The translations under genes and the position numbers were made by a program. Positions 55,493 through 64,000 of a stretch of 64,000 nt of DNA are shown here, in pieces. This DNA is from an uncultured Bacteroidales bacterium (lineage in GTDB: Bacteria; Bacteroidota; Bacteroidia; Bacteroidales; F082): positions 124,001 through 188,000 of the forward strand of contig OMYA01000004.1 of the NCBI GenBank assembly GCA_900315175.1, read 5' to 3'. Position 1 is the first letter of the stretch. Each line of letters starts with the position of its first letter. The notes beneath the pieces were generated by a model. That model saw only the letters and a program-made list of their open reading frames with translations. It was not told the DNA's origin and searched no databases.

Positions 55493-56680
55493 TTAGTTTA
55501 ATTCGTATTCGTTTGTATTTCTCATACCTGACTTGCCCAAGTATGCTCTCAGATTACCTTTCACTTTGATAATCTTATGCCAGTTTTCAGGATGATCTTT
55601 CAGGTTGATGCTGCGGATGCCTGATGGGGCGTTGCTCGGCAGGTAAATGACGAGACACTTGTTGATGTCGGTCTCTTCTTCCCTGTCAGCAATGATGATG
55701 TTGGTCACGTTCTCGTTGTAAGTAAACTCTGGGCCCCATGAGATCTGTGAGTCATAGGTGATGGTACCTGTGGCGATGTTGGCAGAGCCTACGATATAGC
55801 CACTAACCCATTGTGCTGTATCACCCTGATGTTCTATACCTGCAGTGACGTTATACGGATCGCCCTGTGTTCCCGAACCTGTCGGAGGGATAATTGAAGC
55901 CTCACAAGGTTCGTTATTCATTGCGACTTCCGAATAAGAGCGGATGGTGAATTGCCATGCGCTTCCGCCGCTGTAATATGTAAGAATACCCGTTATCGAG
56001 CCGTTGCCCTGTGGCAGCTGGTTCTTTGCAAAACTTGCATAGTTACTCGTTCTCACGATGATTTTCGAATCAAGAAGATTGCAATTCTCATCATATTGGT
56101 TGAGGTTGTACTGACCGTATGCGTCTTCAGGGGCGAAGGTGTTATTACGGTCGGCTGCGGCAAATTCCACATGGTTGAATTTCACCAGATGACAGATATA
56201 ATCATTTGTCACATCAAGAGTGCTGATCTCAACCGGGTCGATGTGTTTGTTGTTAGCCAAAATGGTGATAGTGTTCGGGTCGAGGTCCTGAATCTGAGGC
56301 GTGCCGCTGTATTCCGACAATGTGGCTCCCTTCAGGTAAACTCTTATGGAGTCGCCGTTACGCAGACCGCTGGTGCTCTTCATATAAAGCTCGATAGCGG
56401 CATCACCGTCCTGAATGAACGATGCCTTGTAGATATTGCCCGATGTCTCATCACCAACCACAATACCATAAACCGAAGCGTCCTCATTAAAAGTATGTGT
56501 TCCTTCAGCATGCCACATGTAAAGCAATGTGTCGATAGTGTAAACACGGCCTACAGGCAGATTGAAATCAATGCCCGGGACAGGATAGTTGTTCTTTTTA
56601 GCGTTCTTGTCGATGCACGATGTCAGGACTGCCATCGCCAAAAGGACCAATATGCTGTATTTTTTTATTGACTTTAACAT
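55493..56680 (-). CDS. DUF5689 lipoprotein with a second OB-like domain
   Basis: 395 aa. Lipobox LAMAVLTSC. The first domain (FNEDASVYGIVVGDETSGNI, IELYMKSTSGLRNGDSIRVY) has the look of an OB fold as in nucleic-acid-binding modules. The second (GTQGDPYNVTAGIEH, WVSGYIVGSANIATGTITYD, LVIYLPSNAPSGIRSINLK) resembles DUF6359. It is downstream of a second DUF5689 lipoprotein and the TonB receptor. Confidence 0.8.
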   Translation of the reverse strand: MLKSIKKYSILVLLAMAVLTSCIDKNAKKNNYPVPGIDFNLPVGRVYTIDTLLYMWHAEGTHTFNEDASVYGIVVGDETSGNIYKASFIQDGDAAIELYMKSTSGLRNGDSIRVYLKGATLSEYSGTPQIQDLDPNTITILANNKHIDPVEISTLDVTNDYICHLVKFNHVEFAAADRNNTFAPEDAYGQYNLNQYDENCNLLDSKIIVRTSNYASFAKNQLPQGNGSITGILTYYSGGSAWQFTIRSYSEVAMNNEPCEASIIPPTGSGTQGDPYNVTAGIEHQGDTAQWVSGYIVGSANIATGTITYDSQISWGPEFTYNENVTNIIIADREEETDINKCLVIYLPSNAPSGIRSINLKDHPENWHKIIKVKGNLRAYLGKSGMRNTNEYELN

Positions 56681-56692
56681 ATCTCAAATATT

Positions 56693-58477
56693 TTATTTTT
56701 CAGTAGCTCTTTCTTTAATCAAAACATTCTTAATCTCCCAGGTGCCTGCGTTGCCATCATCGCTTGTGTAGATGAATGCGATATGGACGTCGGAGTTGCC
56801 GAGATATGGTGTCAGGTCGATTTCGCCTGAGCTCACGAAGTTCCAGTTGTTTCCAGACGGATAAGTCGGGACTTCGAGATAATACCAGTCACCGGTGCCT
56901 GGCGATGCCGGGTCGTAGTTCGTGGAGATTCTCACGTAGTAGTACTGCGCCGGTGTGCCAGAGGTGAGTTTATTTGCTGCATGGTCGAATGTCAGGACAG
57001 CTGAGCCGTATTCACTCAGGTCTATGGCAGGTGAGATGAGCCAGCTTCTTGCGCTGTAGCTTGTGTTGTTTGCAAAGGCGCTCGCGACCATACCGTATTG
57101 TGAGCTAAACTTCCACACATAGCTGAGTCCTGCCGGGAGAAGCTCGTTGTTGATAGTGAACTCGCCCTGACCTGCCGAGAACGGCTCGCTGAAGATAATC
57201 TGCGGTCCAGGGGTAGGCTCGCCCTCTTCAATGGCGATGCTCTTCACCTCAATAGTACGCGACTTCGTTGTCGACGAGAGGAACTTGACAGCCAGCGTCA
57301 CCGTGTCTCCGATGTATTCATCGAGACTTAGGGCGACATCCTGGAAGTCATACCAGCCGCCGGTATTCGGGAATTCGGCTTCCAGCTTGGCCCATGTGGC
57401 GTTGGTCGGGTCGTCACCAAACTCATAGTCTGATGAGATCTGAAGCGTCACGTCGTCATCAAAGCCTGTGTATTGTGCCACATAATTCACGGTAACCATA
57501 GCGTGTTCAACATTTTCGATAATGACCGGTGACGATAACAGCCAGTCTTCATTTTCATAGTTGGCTTGATTTGCATAACCGGTCATCTTGGCTGTTTGGA
57601 AATCGATGCTCCAGACCTGGTCGCCTAACACGCTGTATGTTGTGTACGTTCCAAATGACGATGAGAAGTTCTGGGCGTATGGCAGTTCCATAAGGTCACC
57701 GCCTTCGCCGCATCTGCGCTCATTCATCACTACATCTGAAGTGTTGCGTATAAGAAGCTGCCATGTGGTGTTGTAAACCGACACGATGCTTGTCAGTGTG
57801 CCTTTTCCTGACGGCAGCGGCTCTGCTGCGAATGATGCGTAACCACTTGTACGGACGATGATTGACTCGCCCGCGCAGCTTATCACCGATCTGTTTGTAT
57901 TCGTCTGATTTTCAGCGTAAGTCAAGCCTTCGTAAAACTCAAACTGCACGTCGCTGATCTTCACCAGGTCGCAGAGATGCTCGCCCGCATTGATTCTCTC
58001 AATTGTTGTGCTGACAGGCTGAACCTTGTCGTTGCAACCTCTTTCGTAGATTACGATCAAACGGTTGACATCATATTCCTGCACCTGAATCTGCGGAAGC
58101 CTGCTGTATTCGGATATCACCGAACCATAAAGCGAATAGCCGATATAGTCACCTGTCTTGACGTTAAACGACTCACTTCCTCCATCGTTCGCGCCTTTTC
58201 TGTACAGAGCGATACATCTGCCGTCCTCTCCTCTCAGATACACTGTACGATAAATGTTTCCGCCCGACTCGTCAGCAATGACGTAGCCTTTCACTGTCGC
58301 GTTTTTATGATAATCTTTGTCAAACTGGAACGTGCCGTTGGCGAGGGTGTCCAAAATCTGACCGACAGTCCATTCATTACCACTTGGGAAATGAGTAATA
58401 TCAGGTCGGTCCAACTCTTTCTTGCAAGAGACGAACACCATTGTTACACCTATTAATAATATAGCGAGTTTTTTCAT
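56693..58477 (-). CDS. DUF5689 lipoprotein with two jelly-roll-like domains
   Basis: 594 aa. Lipobox ITMVFVSC-like ending. OB-fold-like DUF5689 domain (YHKNATVKGYVIADESGGNI, VKTGDYIGYSLYGSVISEYS), then two ~150-aa beta-sandwich (choice-of-anchor J/MAM-like) domains (LPYAQNFSSSFGTYTTY, then FSEPFSAGQGEFTINNELLP). It is the lipoprotein directly downstream of the TonB receptor and may be its surface partner. Confidence 0.8.
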   Translation of the reverse strand: MKKLAILLIGVTMVFVSCKKELDRPDITHFPSGNEWTVGQILDTLANGTFQFDKDYHKNATVKGYVIADESGGNIYRTVYLRGEDGRCIALYRKGANDGGSESFNVKTGDYIGYSLYGSVISEYSRLPQIQVQEYDVNRLIVIYERGCNDKVQPVSTTIERINAGEHLCDLVKISDVQFEFYEGLTYAENQTNTNRSVISCAGESIIVRTSGYASFAAEPLPSGKGTLTSIVSVYNTTWQLLIRNTSDVVMNERRCGEGGDLMELPYAQNFSSSFGTYTTYSVLGDQVWSIDFQTAKMTGYANQANYENEDWLLSSPVIIENVEHAMVTVNYVAQYTGFDDDVTLQISSDYEFGDDPTNATWAKLEAEFPNTGGWYDFQDVALSLDEYIGDTVTLAVKFLSSTTKSRTIEVKSIAIEEGEPTPGPQIIFSEPFSAGQGEFTINNELLPAGLSYVWKFSSQYGMVASAFANNTSYSARSWLISPAIDLSEYGSAVLTFDHAANKLTSGTPAQYYYVRISTNYDPASPGTGDWYYLEVPTYPSGNNWNFVSSGEIDLTPYLGNSDVHIAFIYTSDDGNAGTWEIKNVLIKERATEK

Positions 58478-58495
58478 GATATTTCTCCTTTCACA

Positions 58496-61060
58496 TTAGT
58501 ATCTGATTGTTAGACTTAAATAATAGTTGATACCATAAAGGTAAGAGTATTTCTCCGGGAAACGTTCAGGGTCGTCATAGTCGGAACGGAGCTGTTCGTA
58601 ACCGTAAAGAATGATGTCTTTGTTGTTAAGCAGGTTGTTGACACTTAAGTTAAGAAGGATTGTACATCCCTTCACATTCCATGATTTTCCTGCGTAGAAG
58701 TCGAGTGTAAACGCGTCGTCAAGTTTCTTTTGTTTAAGAAGTTCATCAACACGATAGTCTTCCTCATAAAGATTTTCGAACGTCTCAACTGTGTGGTTTG
58801 TCGGGTTTACGGCGAGGTAATAATTGCCGAAATAGTTGGCGTTGAGGCTTACCCACCAATATTTTGGCGAGTTGTACTTCAATCCCACCGAGCCTACTGT
58901 CTGCGGCATGTCGCCGACGTAGTAGCCTTCAAGATAAACGGTCTCACCGTCGTAGATGGCGTGAGCGTCGTTATCCTCATAGACGTAAACTTTCGGGCGG
59001 TTGGTGTAGATATGCTCGCCCACCGTTCCTGCCAGCTGTGCGCTGATGGTTGGCGTGATGTTGATATCGGCGCCGAACTCGATACCTTGCGACAGCTGCT
59101 CGATGCCGTTCATGATGTAGTTGACGTATTTTCCTGTCGACTCATAGTAGAATGAGCGGTTCCATGTAAGCTGGCCCAGACGTGTCTGATAGACCGACAA
59201 ACGTGCCTTCATAAACGGAGAGCGGTATTCATAACCGAGGTCATAGCCGAAGATTCTCTCATTATCGACATTGTTGACGATGGTGTTACGCACGCGCGGT
59301 GCCACGAAAACGCTCTTAAACTCAGGAGCCTCGCTCTTCAGCATGACATTGGCGAAAACATAGTTACGTCCGTTGAGTGCATAGCTGCCGCCCACCTTGA
59401 AGCTGCCGTTGATGAGGTTGAGTTTCCTGGAGTCGCCATATGACTCGTTACCAAGGAAACGGCCGTTTTCAAAGTTACCTGTACGATAAATCTGAGTGTA
59501 GTTTGCCTCAAGTCCGGCATATGTCGACCAGCGGTTCTTCACGTAGGTGAGCTCGCCCCAGCCGATAACCTTATTCACATTGGCGATATAGTTGTAAGTG
59601 ATAATGTCACCAACTGTCGCCACATGGTTTTTGTTACGGATGTTGGTCTGCTGGTCATCTGTGATGTCGAAAGCCTCACCGTCGGCGTATTTGTCGATGT
59701 CGAGGTAGTAGTCGCCGCCGAGAAGGTCAGCCACTTTCTTGTAGTAATGTGTCTTGGAGACACCTGCCTTAACACCGCCATAGATGTGGGCGTGCGGGTT
59801 GATTTCATATTTGAAGGTGCTCGACAGACCGTATTGGTTCTTATCCTGACGGCGTTCCTCAACGATATATTTTGAGAAATAGCCCTGCACTGTGCCCAGT
59901 TCCCCGTTATTGGCGTTGTTAACGGTCTTGAGGTTTCTCGAGTTGGCTGCATACAGTTTGTCCCAGTCGATCTGGTGCATGTTCACATCATTGATCCACT
60001 GGTTGGTGTAGTCGATATAGCCTTGTTGTGTATAGCCTTCATTCCCGAGGTCGAGCATGTATTTGTAATAGCTCGGGAGGTTTTTGTAGTAGTCGGGACG
60101 CGGATCGGCTGCCTCACCCCATTCGAGGGCGGTGGAGCCACCTTTGCCGAACCAGTAATACAATGTGGTGTTCACTTGCAGTTTGTCATTGGGATTCCAG
60201 TAATGCAGCAGCTGGAACATTGGCTGATGGTATGAGCTCACGCGGGCATTACGTTCGAAACGTTTGCCGTTCTGGCCGGTCTGCCAGCCCCAGTTCGGGT
60301 TGTAGTAGTTGTCGTTCAAAAGGTCGAACGTCTCCTGCACTGCCGGCGATGTGCCTGCGCGTTCCGACGGAGAGCCGAACACCACAAAGCCCAACGAGTT
60401 CTTCTTGTTCAGCCTCTTCTCAACCGACAAGAAATAGCTCGTGCCGGCATACCATGTGCCTTCCGACCAGCTCACAGGACTGTTCATCGGGGTGTAACGG
60501 CCGGAAAGAGAACCGGTGATAGCCCATCCGTTTTTCATCATACCCGTGCTGTATGTCAACATCAGACGATGGTTATATGAGCGGTTTGACAACGAATAGC
60601 TCAATGAAGTCTGTTTGCGGTAGTTACTCGCCCTTGTAAAGATAGCCGTCACGCCACCGGGACCGCCGAAAGCGTCATAGGTGATGCCTGAGTTAACCAG
60701 AATCACCGTGTTACGCATCACGTCGTTCAATCCACCCCAGTTGGAATAATATGGGCGGCCGCCGTCAGGGTCGTTCATAACGACGCCGTTTATCAACACC
60801 TCAGTGTACTTCGAGTCGAAGGCGCGGATGCGGAATCTTCTGGTACTGAAATTGTATGCCGCAATGCTGTTGAACGCGTCGCGCGCCGACTGCAAAAAGC
60901 TCGAGATATCCGTCGAGCTCTGGGCATCGTCATAGTCCGTCTCAATCATGATGATGGTCGGCAGCGTCGTATTATCACTGATGGTGTCAGTTTTCTGCTC
61001 TTGTGCCATCATATTCAAGCAGATAGCCACAACAGCAAGTAAGAGTAAATACTTTTTCAT
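58496..61060 (-). CDS. TonB-dependent receptor
   Basis: 854 aa. Signal peptide (KKYLLLLAVVAICLNMMAQ), then a plug domain (AFNSIAAYNFSTRRFRIRAF, NGVVMNDPDGGRP) and a long beta-barrel ending in a hydrophobic-aromatic last strand (GINYYLSLTIRY). It lacks the N-terminal carboxypeptidase-D-like domain of SusC, so it is a smaller type. It heads an operon with two DUF5689 lipoproteins. Confidence 0.92.
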   Translation of the reverse strand: MKKYLLLLAVVAICLNMMAQEQKTDTISDNTTLPTIIMIETDYDDAQSSTDISSFLQSARDAFNSIAAYNFSTRRFRIRAFDSKYTEVLINGVVMNDPDGGRPYYSNWGGLNDVMRNTVILVNSGITYDAFGGPGGVTAIFTRASNYRKQTSLSYSLSNRSYNHRLMLTYSTGMMKNGWAITGSLSGRYTPMNSPVSWSEGTWYAGTSYFLSVEKRLNKKNSLGFVVFGSPSERAGTSPAVQETFDLLNDNYYNPNWGWQTGQNGKRFERNARVSSYHQPMFQLLHYWNPNDKLQVNTTLYYWFGKGGSTALEWGEAADPRPDYYKNLPSYYKYMLDLGNEGYTQQGYIDYTNQWINDVNMHQIDWDKLYAANSRNLKTVNNANNGELGTVQGYFSKYIVEERRQDKNQYGLSSTFKYEINPHAHIYGGVKAGVSKTHYYKKVADLLGGDYYLDIDKYADGEAFDITDDQQTNIRNKNHVATVGDIITYNYIANVNKVIGWGELTYVKNRWSTYAGLEANYTQIYRTGNFENGRFLGNESYGDSRKLNLINGSFKVGGSYALNGRNYVFANVMLKSEAPEFKSVFVAPRVRNTIVNNVDNERIFGYDLGYEYRSPFMKARLSVYQTRLGQLTWNRSFYYESTGKYVNYIMNGIEQLSQGIEFGADINITPTISAQLAGTVGEHIYTNRPKVYVYEDNDAHAIYDGETVYLEGYYVGDMPQTVGSVGLKYNSPKYWWVSLNANYFGNYYLAVNPTNHTVETFENLYEEDYRVDELLKQKKLDDAFTLDFYAGKSWNVKGCTILLNLSVNNLLNNKDIILYGYEQLRSDYDDPERFPEKYSYLYGINYYLSLTIRY

Positions 61061-61079
61061 CGAGTAAAATTTAATGGCA

Positions 61080-61087
61080 CAAATTTA
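61080..61087 (-). promoter_or_regulatory. -7 element of the TonB receptor operon
   Basis: TAAATTTG on the minus strand, 20 nt before the receptor ATG, back to back with the EEP promoter. Confidence 0.6.
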
Positions 61088-61165
61088 CGAATTATTTTCC
61101 ACATAAAATGAAAAAGGTGAAAATTAATTATTACTTTTTTTGAGTGTTGTTTGGAAAATTTTGTC

Positions 61166-61173
61166 TAACTTTG
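61166..61173 (+). promoter_or_regulatory. -7 element of the EEP gene
   Basis: TAACTTTG with TTTTG upstream, 21 nt before the chosen ATG. It overlaps an alternative upstream start, favouring ATG 61194. Confidence 0.65.
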
Positions 61174-61193
61174 TACCGAAATATTTCACTCCT

Positions 61194-62252
61194 ATGTTAA
61201 AAAAAATAAGCTTATTTGCAGCAGTGATGCTTTTTGCCGTCACTTCCATTTATGCGCAGCAGCAGTATAAAATGGGTCTTGTGGGTTTTTACAACCTCGA
61301 AAATCTTTATGACACGATTAACGACCCCCACAAAAACGACGAGGAGTTTCTGCCTCAGGGCAAGAACGCCTGGAACACCGAGAAATATCTGACGAAACTG
61401 CATAATATGGCGTATGCCATCTCCACCATCGGCACCGACAAAAACGACAAGTTCTATTCTCCTGATGGGATAATGGTGCTCGGCGTCTCTGAAATCGAGA
61501 ACCGGACAGTGCTTGAGGATCTGGTGGCACAGCCCGAAATCGCAAGCCGCAACTACCAAATAGTGCATTACGACTCTCCCGACCGCCGTGGTGTCGATGT
61601 GGCCTTGCTCTACAACCCCAAATATTTCAAAGTGACCAATCACAAATCATATCGTTTGGTGGTTCCAGGCCAGCCTAACTTCATCTCACGCGACCAGCTT
61701 GTGGTGACAGGCGTTTTCGACGATGAGGAGATGAGCTTCATTGTGATGCACTGGCCTTCACGTTACGGAGGCGAGAAACGCTCACTGCCCGGACGTATGG
61801 CTGCCGCCGACCTGTGCCGTCACATCGCCGACTCTATCCTGGCTGAGAAACCTGACGCCAAAATCGTGATGATGGGCGACTACAACGACTACCCCACCAA
61901 CAAGAGTATCATCGAGGGTTTGCGCGCAAAAGGACGTGTCGAAGACATGGAAGACGGCGACTTCTTCAACCCGATGTGGAAGATGCACAAAAACGGAGAA
62001 GGCACCAACTATTACCGTGATGTGAAAGGCGTCCTCGACCAATGCATCATCACACCAGCATTGCTCAAAGACGAAAACGACCCGTTCGCGACATATCAGA
62101 TGCTCAAACCTATGGTGCACTCAAAAGAATTCCTGAAACAGCACGACGGACGCTACAACGGCTATCCGTGGCGCTCATTCGCAGGCGGCGTGTGGCTCGC
62201 AGGATATTCCGACCACTTCCCGGTTTATCTGATTTTATTGAAGAAAATATAG
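61194..62252 (+). CDS. Secreted endonuclease/exonuclease/phosphatase (EEP) family protein
   Basis: 352 aa. Signal peptide (LKKISLFAAVMLFAVTSIYA). Fold of DNase I, exonuclease III and phosphatases: GFYNLENLYDT, VSEIEN with the metal Glu, VDVALLYNP, VMHWPSR with the active His, GDYNDYPTN and the final SDHFP. Could hydrolyse nucleic acid or a phosphoester. It is divergent from the TonB receptor operon, 130 nt away. Confidence 0.88.
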   Translation: MLKKISLFAAVMLFAVTSIYAQQQYKMGLVGFYNLENLYDTINDPHKNDEEFLPQGKNAWNTEKYLTKLHNMAYAISTIGTDKNDKFYSPDGIMVLGVSEIENRTVLEDLVAQPEIASRNYQIVHYDSPDRRGVDVALLYNPKYFKVTNHKSYRLVVPGQPNFISRDQLVVTGVFDDEEMSFIVMHWPSRYGGEKRSLPGRMAAADLCRHIADSILAEKPDAKIVMMGDYNDYPTNKSIIEGLRAKGRVEDMEDGDFFNPMWKMHKNGEGTNYYRDVKGVLDQCIITPALLKDENDPFATYQMLKPMVHSKEFLKQHDGRYNGYPWRSFAGGVWLAGYSDHFPVYLILLKKI

Positions 62253-62261
62253 CATCCACCT

Positions 62262-62370
62262 CGTCATTTCGAGCGAAACAAAGTGGAGTCGAGAAATCTC
62301 CGGCAATTGGATTCATCAAAATCTTTTGTCGGAGATTTCTCCATTTCGCTACGCTCCAGTCGAAATGACG
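62262..62370. repeat. CGTCATTTCGA inverted dispersed repeat, full copy
   Basis: CGTCATTTCGA (62262-62272) pairs with TCGAAATGACG (62360-62370); inside, GAGAAATCTCCG (62291-62302) pairs with CGGAGATTTCTC (62330-62341). It sits between convergent genes and could serve as a bidirectional terminator. Confidence 0.9.
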
Positions 62371-62376
62371 TAAGCC

Positions 62377-64000
62377 TTATTCTTTCACATAGATTCGCTT
62401 CACCCTTTGTGAAATCCTTGTCATGATTTCGTACGGAATCGTGTGGCAGGCTTCCGCTATGGTTTCTATCGGGTGGTTGTCGTCGAACAACACTGCAGTG
62501 TCGTCTTCCTGGCAGTCGATGCCGGTGACGTTGATCATGGTGAGGTCCATGCAGATGTTGCCGATGATAGGAGCAGGTTTGCCGTTGACCCAGAAACAGG
62601 CCTTGCCGTTGCCGAGCTGACGACGCAGGCCGTCGGCGTAACCAATAGGAATCACTGCTATCCTCGAAGGTTTCGTTATCTTTCCGTGGCGACCGTAGCC
62701 TATGGTCTCGCCAGGTCCGTATTCTTTAATCTGCTTGATTGTCGATTTCAGCGACATCACGTTGTGGAGTTTGCCCCGGTCTTCGTCGCAGATGGCCACG
62801 CCGTAAACTCCGATGCCAAGGCGCACCATATCGTATTGATACTCGGTGAATCGGCTTATGCCTGCAGTGTTCAGGATATGACGGATGATTTTGTAAGGGA
62901 ATGCCGCCACAATCTTCGAGCTCATCATCTCGAACATATTGACTTGATGCATCACAAAATCGTCCTCCTCCGGCATGTCGCTCGTCGCGAAATGCGAGAA
63001 AACACTCATTATTTTAATCTTCGGATTGGCTTTCACGCGTTCAATCAAGGCATCGATGTCTTCCGGAAGGAAGCCGAGACGATGCATACCGGTATCGACT
63101 TTGACATGTATTCCGACAGGCTTGTCAAGAGGCGTGTCCAATTGATTTATGGCGTCTTCCAGCTGCGAGAGGCAGCGGAAGCTATAGATGTCGGGCTCGA
63201 GATTGTTCTCTATGATTTCGTCGAAGGTGTTTGTCTCGGGTGTCATCACCATGATTGGCAGTTTGATGCCTTTATTTCGCAGTTCGACACCTTCGTCGGC
63301 GTAGGCAACAGTAAGATAATCAACATGATGGAATGCGAGCACATTCGACACCTCGTAGTTGCCGCTGCCATAAGCGAAGGCTTTCACCATCACCATCATC
63401 TTGGTCTCTTTTTTCAGCTTTCCGCGATAATAGTTGAGGTTTTTCACCATGTTGTCGAGGTTGATTTCGAGTATTGTCTCGTGCGATTTCTGCTGCAGCA
63501 CCTTCATGATGCGTTCGAACTCGAAGCTGCGCGCGCCTTTCAACAGAACTATCTGATTCTCGAACATTTTCATAGGATGATGGGTAAGAAAATCAGCGGT
63601 CGAAACATAGAAAAATGAATCGATTTTCAATTTGTTTTTCATATTTCGACAGATTGCATCCCCGATCCCGATAAATATGTCAACGCCTTTGTTTTCAATG
63701 AGTTGCGCGACGTTTTTGTATAGTTCTTCTTCTTTTTGCTCGCTTTGCAGGATATCGGAGAGTATCAGCACTTTGTTGTCGTGACGTTGCGCGTTCATGA
63801 AGTCGAGGGCGATGGCGAGAGCGTTTCTGTCGTTATTGTATGAGTCGTTTATAATCAAGCAGTTACGCACGCCGGCTTTGAGTTCCATGCGCATCTCAAC
63901 GGCTTCAAGATGAGCCATGCGCTCTGCGATGACATCGTTCGGGAGGCCAAGCAGCAGCGCCACACACCAGCAGTTGATGGCGTTTTCAATAGAGGCGTCG
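62377..64000 (-). CDS. MurF-alanine racemase fusion, 5'-truncated by window edge
   Basis: The visible part begins inside the MurF ligase (NCWCVALLLGLPNDV, INDSYNNDRNALAIALDF) and continues to a full alanine racemase: PLP lysine in MVMVKAFAYGSGNY, LGIGVYGV with the catalytic-type tyrosine region, and VSVFSHFATSD. MurF adds D-Ala-D-Ala to the UDP-MurNAc tripeptide; the racemase makes D-alanine, so the fusion joins two steps of the same pathway. The frame is open through the right edge; GTG 63963 is internal. Confidence 0.94.
   Translation of the reverse strand, partial: DASIENAINCWCVALLLGLPNDVIAERMAHLEAVEMRMELKAGVRNCLIINDSYNNDRNALAIALDFMNAQRHDNKVLILSDILQSEQKEEELYKNVAQLIENKGVDIFIGIGDAICRNMKNKLKIDSFFYVSTADFLTHHPMKMFENQIVLLKGARSFEFERIMKVLQQKSHETILEINLDNMVKNLNYYRGKLKKETKMMVMVKAFAYGSGNYEVSNVLAFHHVDYLTVAYADEGVELRNKGIKLPIMVMTPETNTFDEIIENNLEPDIYSFRCLSQLEDAINQLDTPLDKPVGIHVKVDTGMHRLGFLPEDIDALIERVKANPKIKIMSVFSHFATSDMPEEDDFVMHQVNMFEMMSSKIVAAFPYKIIRHILNTAGISRFTEYQYDMVRLGIGVYGVAICDEDRGKLHNVMSLKSTIKQIKEYGPGETIGYGRHGKITKPSRIAVIPIGYADGLRRQLGNGKACFWVNGKPAPIIGNICMDLTMINVTGIDCQEDDTAVLFDDNHPIETIAEACHTIPYEIMTRISQRVKRIYVKE

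Noticed and set aside
62443..63618. Long antisense ORF opposite alanine racemase
   Set aside because: The minus-strand frame carries intact racemase motifs; the plus-strand frame has no recognisable domain and is a shadow of codon bias.

Overview
This window is a chromosomal segment of an uncultured or uncommon Bacteroidales bacterium (phylum Bacteroidota), probably host-associated. The evidence is the recurring TAnnTTTG -7 promoter element, a type IX secretion C-terminal sorting domain, a MurF-alanine racemase fusion, DUF4296, DUF2851 and DUF5689 proteins, TatA/TatC without TatB, a SusC-like TonB receptor locus, and many short dispersed intergenic repeats. Most genes are housekeeping. One restriction-modification island stands out.

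Layout. 1-2.7 kb: the 3' part of a urocanate hydratase gene, a type IX secretion cargo gene and an HTH-gene remnant. 2.7-6.5 kb (minus): rny, a probable 6S RNA, zapA, a coiled-coil partner and a DUF2851 gene. 6.6-9.2 kb (minus): a GT39 glycosyltransferase and a membrane-anchored, apparently inactive PHP-fold protein. 9.3-12.4 kb: sufBCD. 13.1-23.7 kb: a type I restriction-modification island. 23.7-25.9 kb: sufS, sufE and a SufT-like (DUF59) gene. 25.9-34 kb (minus): a choline-kinase-like gene, then tatA-tatC-MATE-small ORF-PheC-like operon, and mfd; a tRNA-Ala lies between on the plus strand. 34-36.3 kb (minus): a mosaic surface lipoprotein. 36.4-42.5 kb: dus, tRNA-CAU, an ECF sigma operon, thiL and uvrC. 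42.5-52.9 kb: a lipoprotein, recQ, kdsD-lptB, an M16 peptidase, an outer-membrane protein, waaA, a leucyl aminopeptidase and tadA. 52.9-61.1 kb (minus): a MORN lipoprotein, pyrC, a DPM1-like GT2, two DUF5689 lipoproteins and a TonB receptor. A secreted EEP nuclease/phosphatase is divergent from the receptor. The window ends inside murF-alr.

How genes work together. The suf genes for Fe-S cluster assembly (B, C, D | S, E, T) are cut into two blocks by the 10.6-kb island. The island reads: single-TRD half HsdS, HsdM, DinD homologue, two small unknown ORFs, HsdS, a 571-aa protein with a PD-(D/E)XK core and an EF-Tu-domain-like tail, HsdR, and a YgjP-type metallopeptidase. The 571-aa gene overlaps the hsdS stop codon (ATGA), so it is probably part of the system. 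kdsD, lptB and waaA serve lipopolysaccharide synthesis and export. The TonB receptor, OB-fold-like DUF5689 lipoproteins and secreted EEP enzyme look like an extracellular nucleic-acid or phosphoester scavenging locus (inference).

Most unusual signals: the 571-aa protein; a perfect 20-bp palindrome that occurs both just upstream of and inside dinD; a dispersed repeat accommodated in frame inside sufS; a family of CATG-centred palindromes in the suf gaps; genes whose start codon sits 4-5 nt after the -7 promoter element; and an inverted-repeat element directly upstream of the dus promoter. No CRISPR array, complete insertion sequence or prophage was seen.
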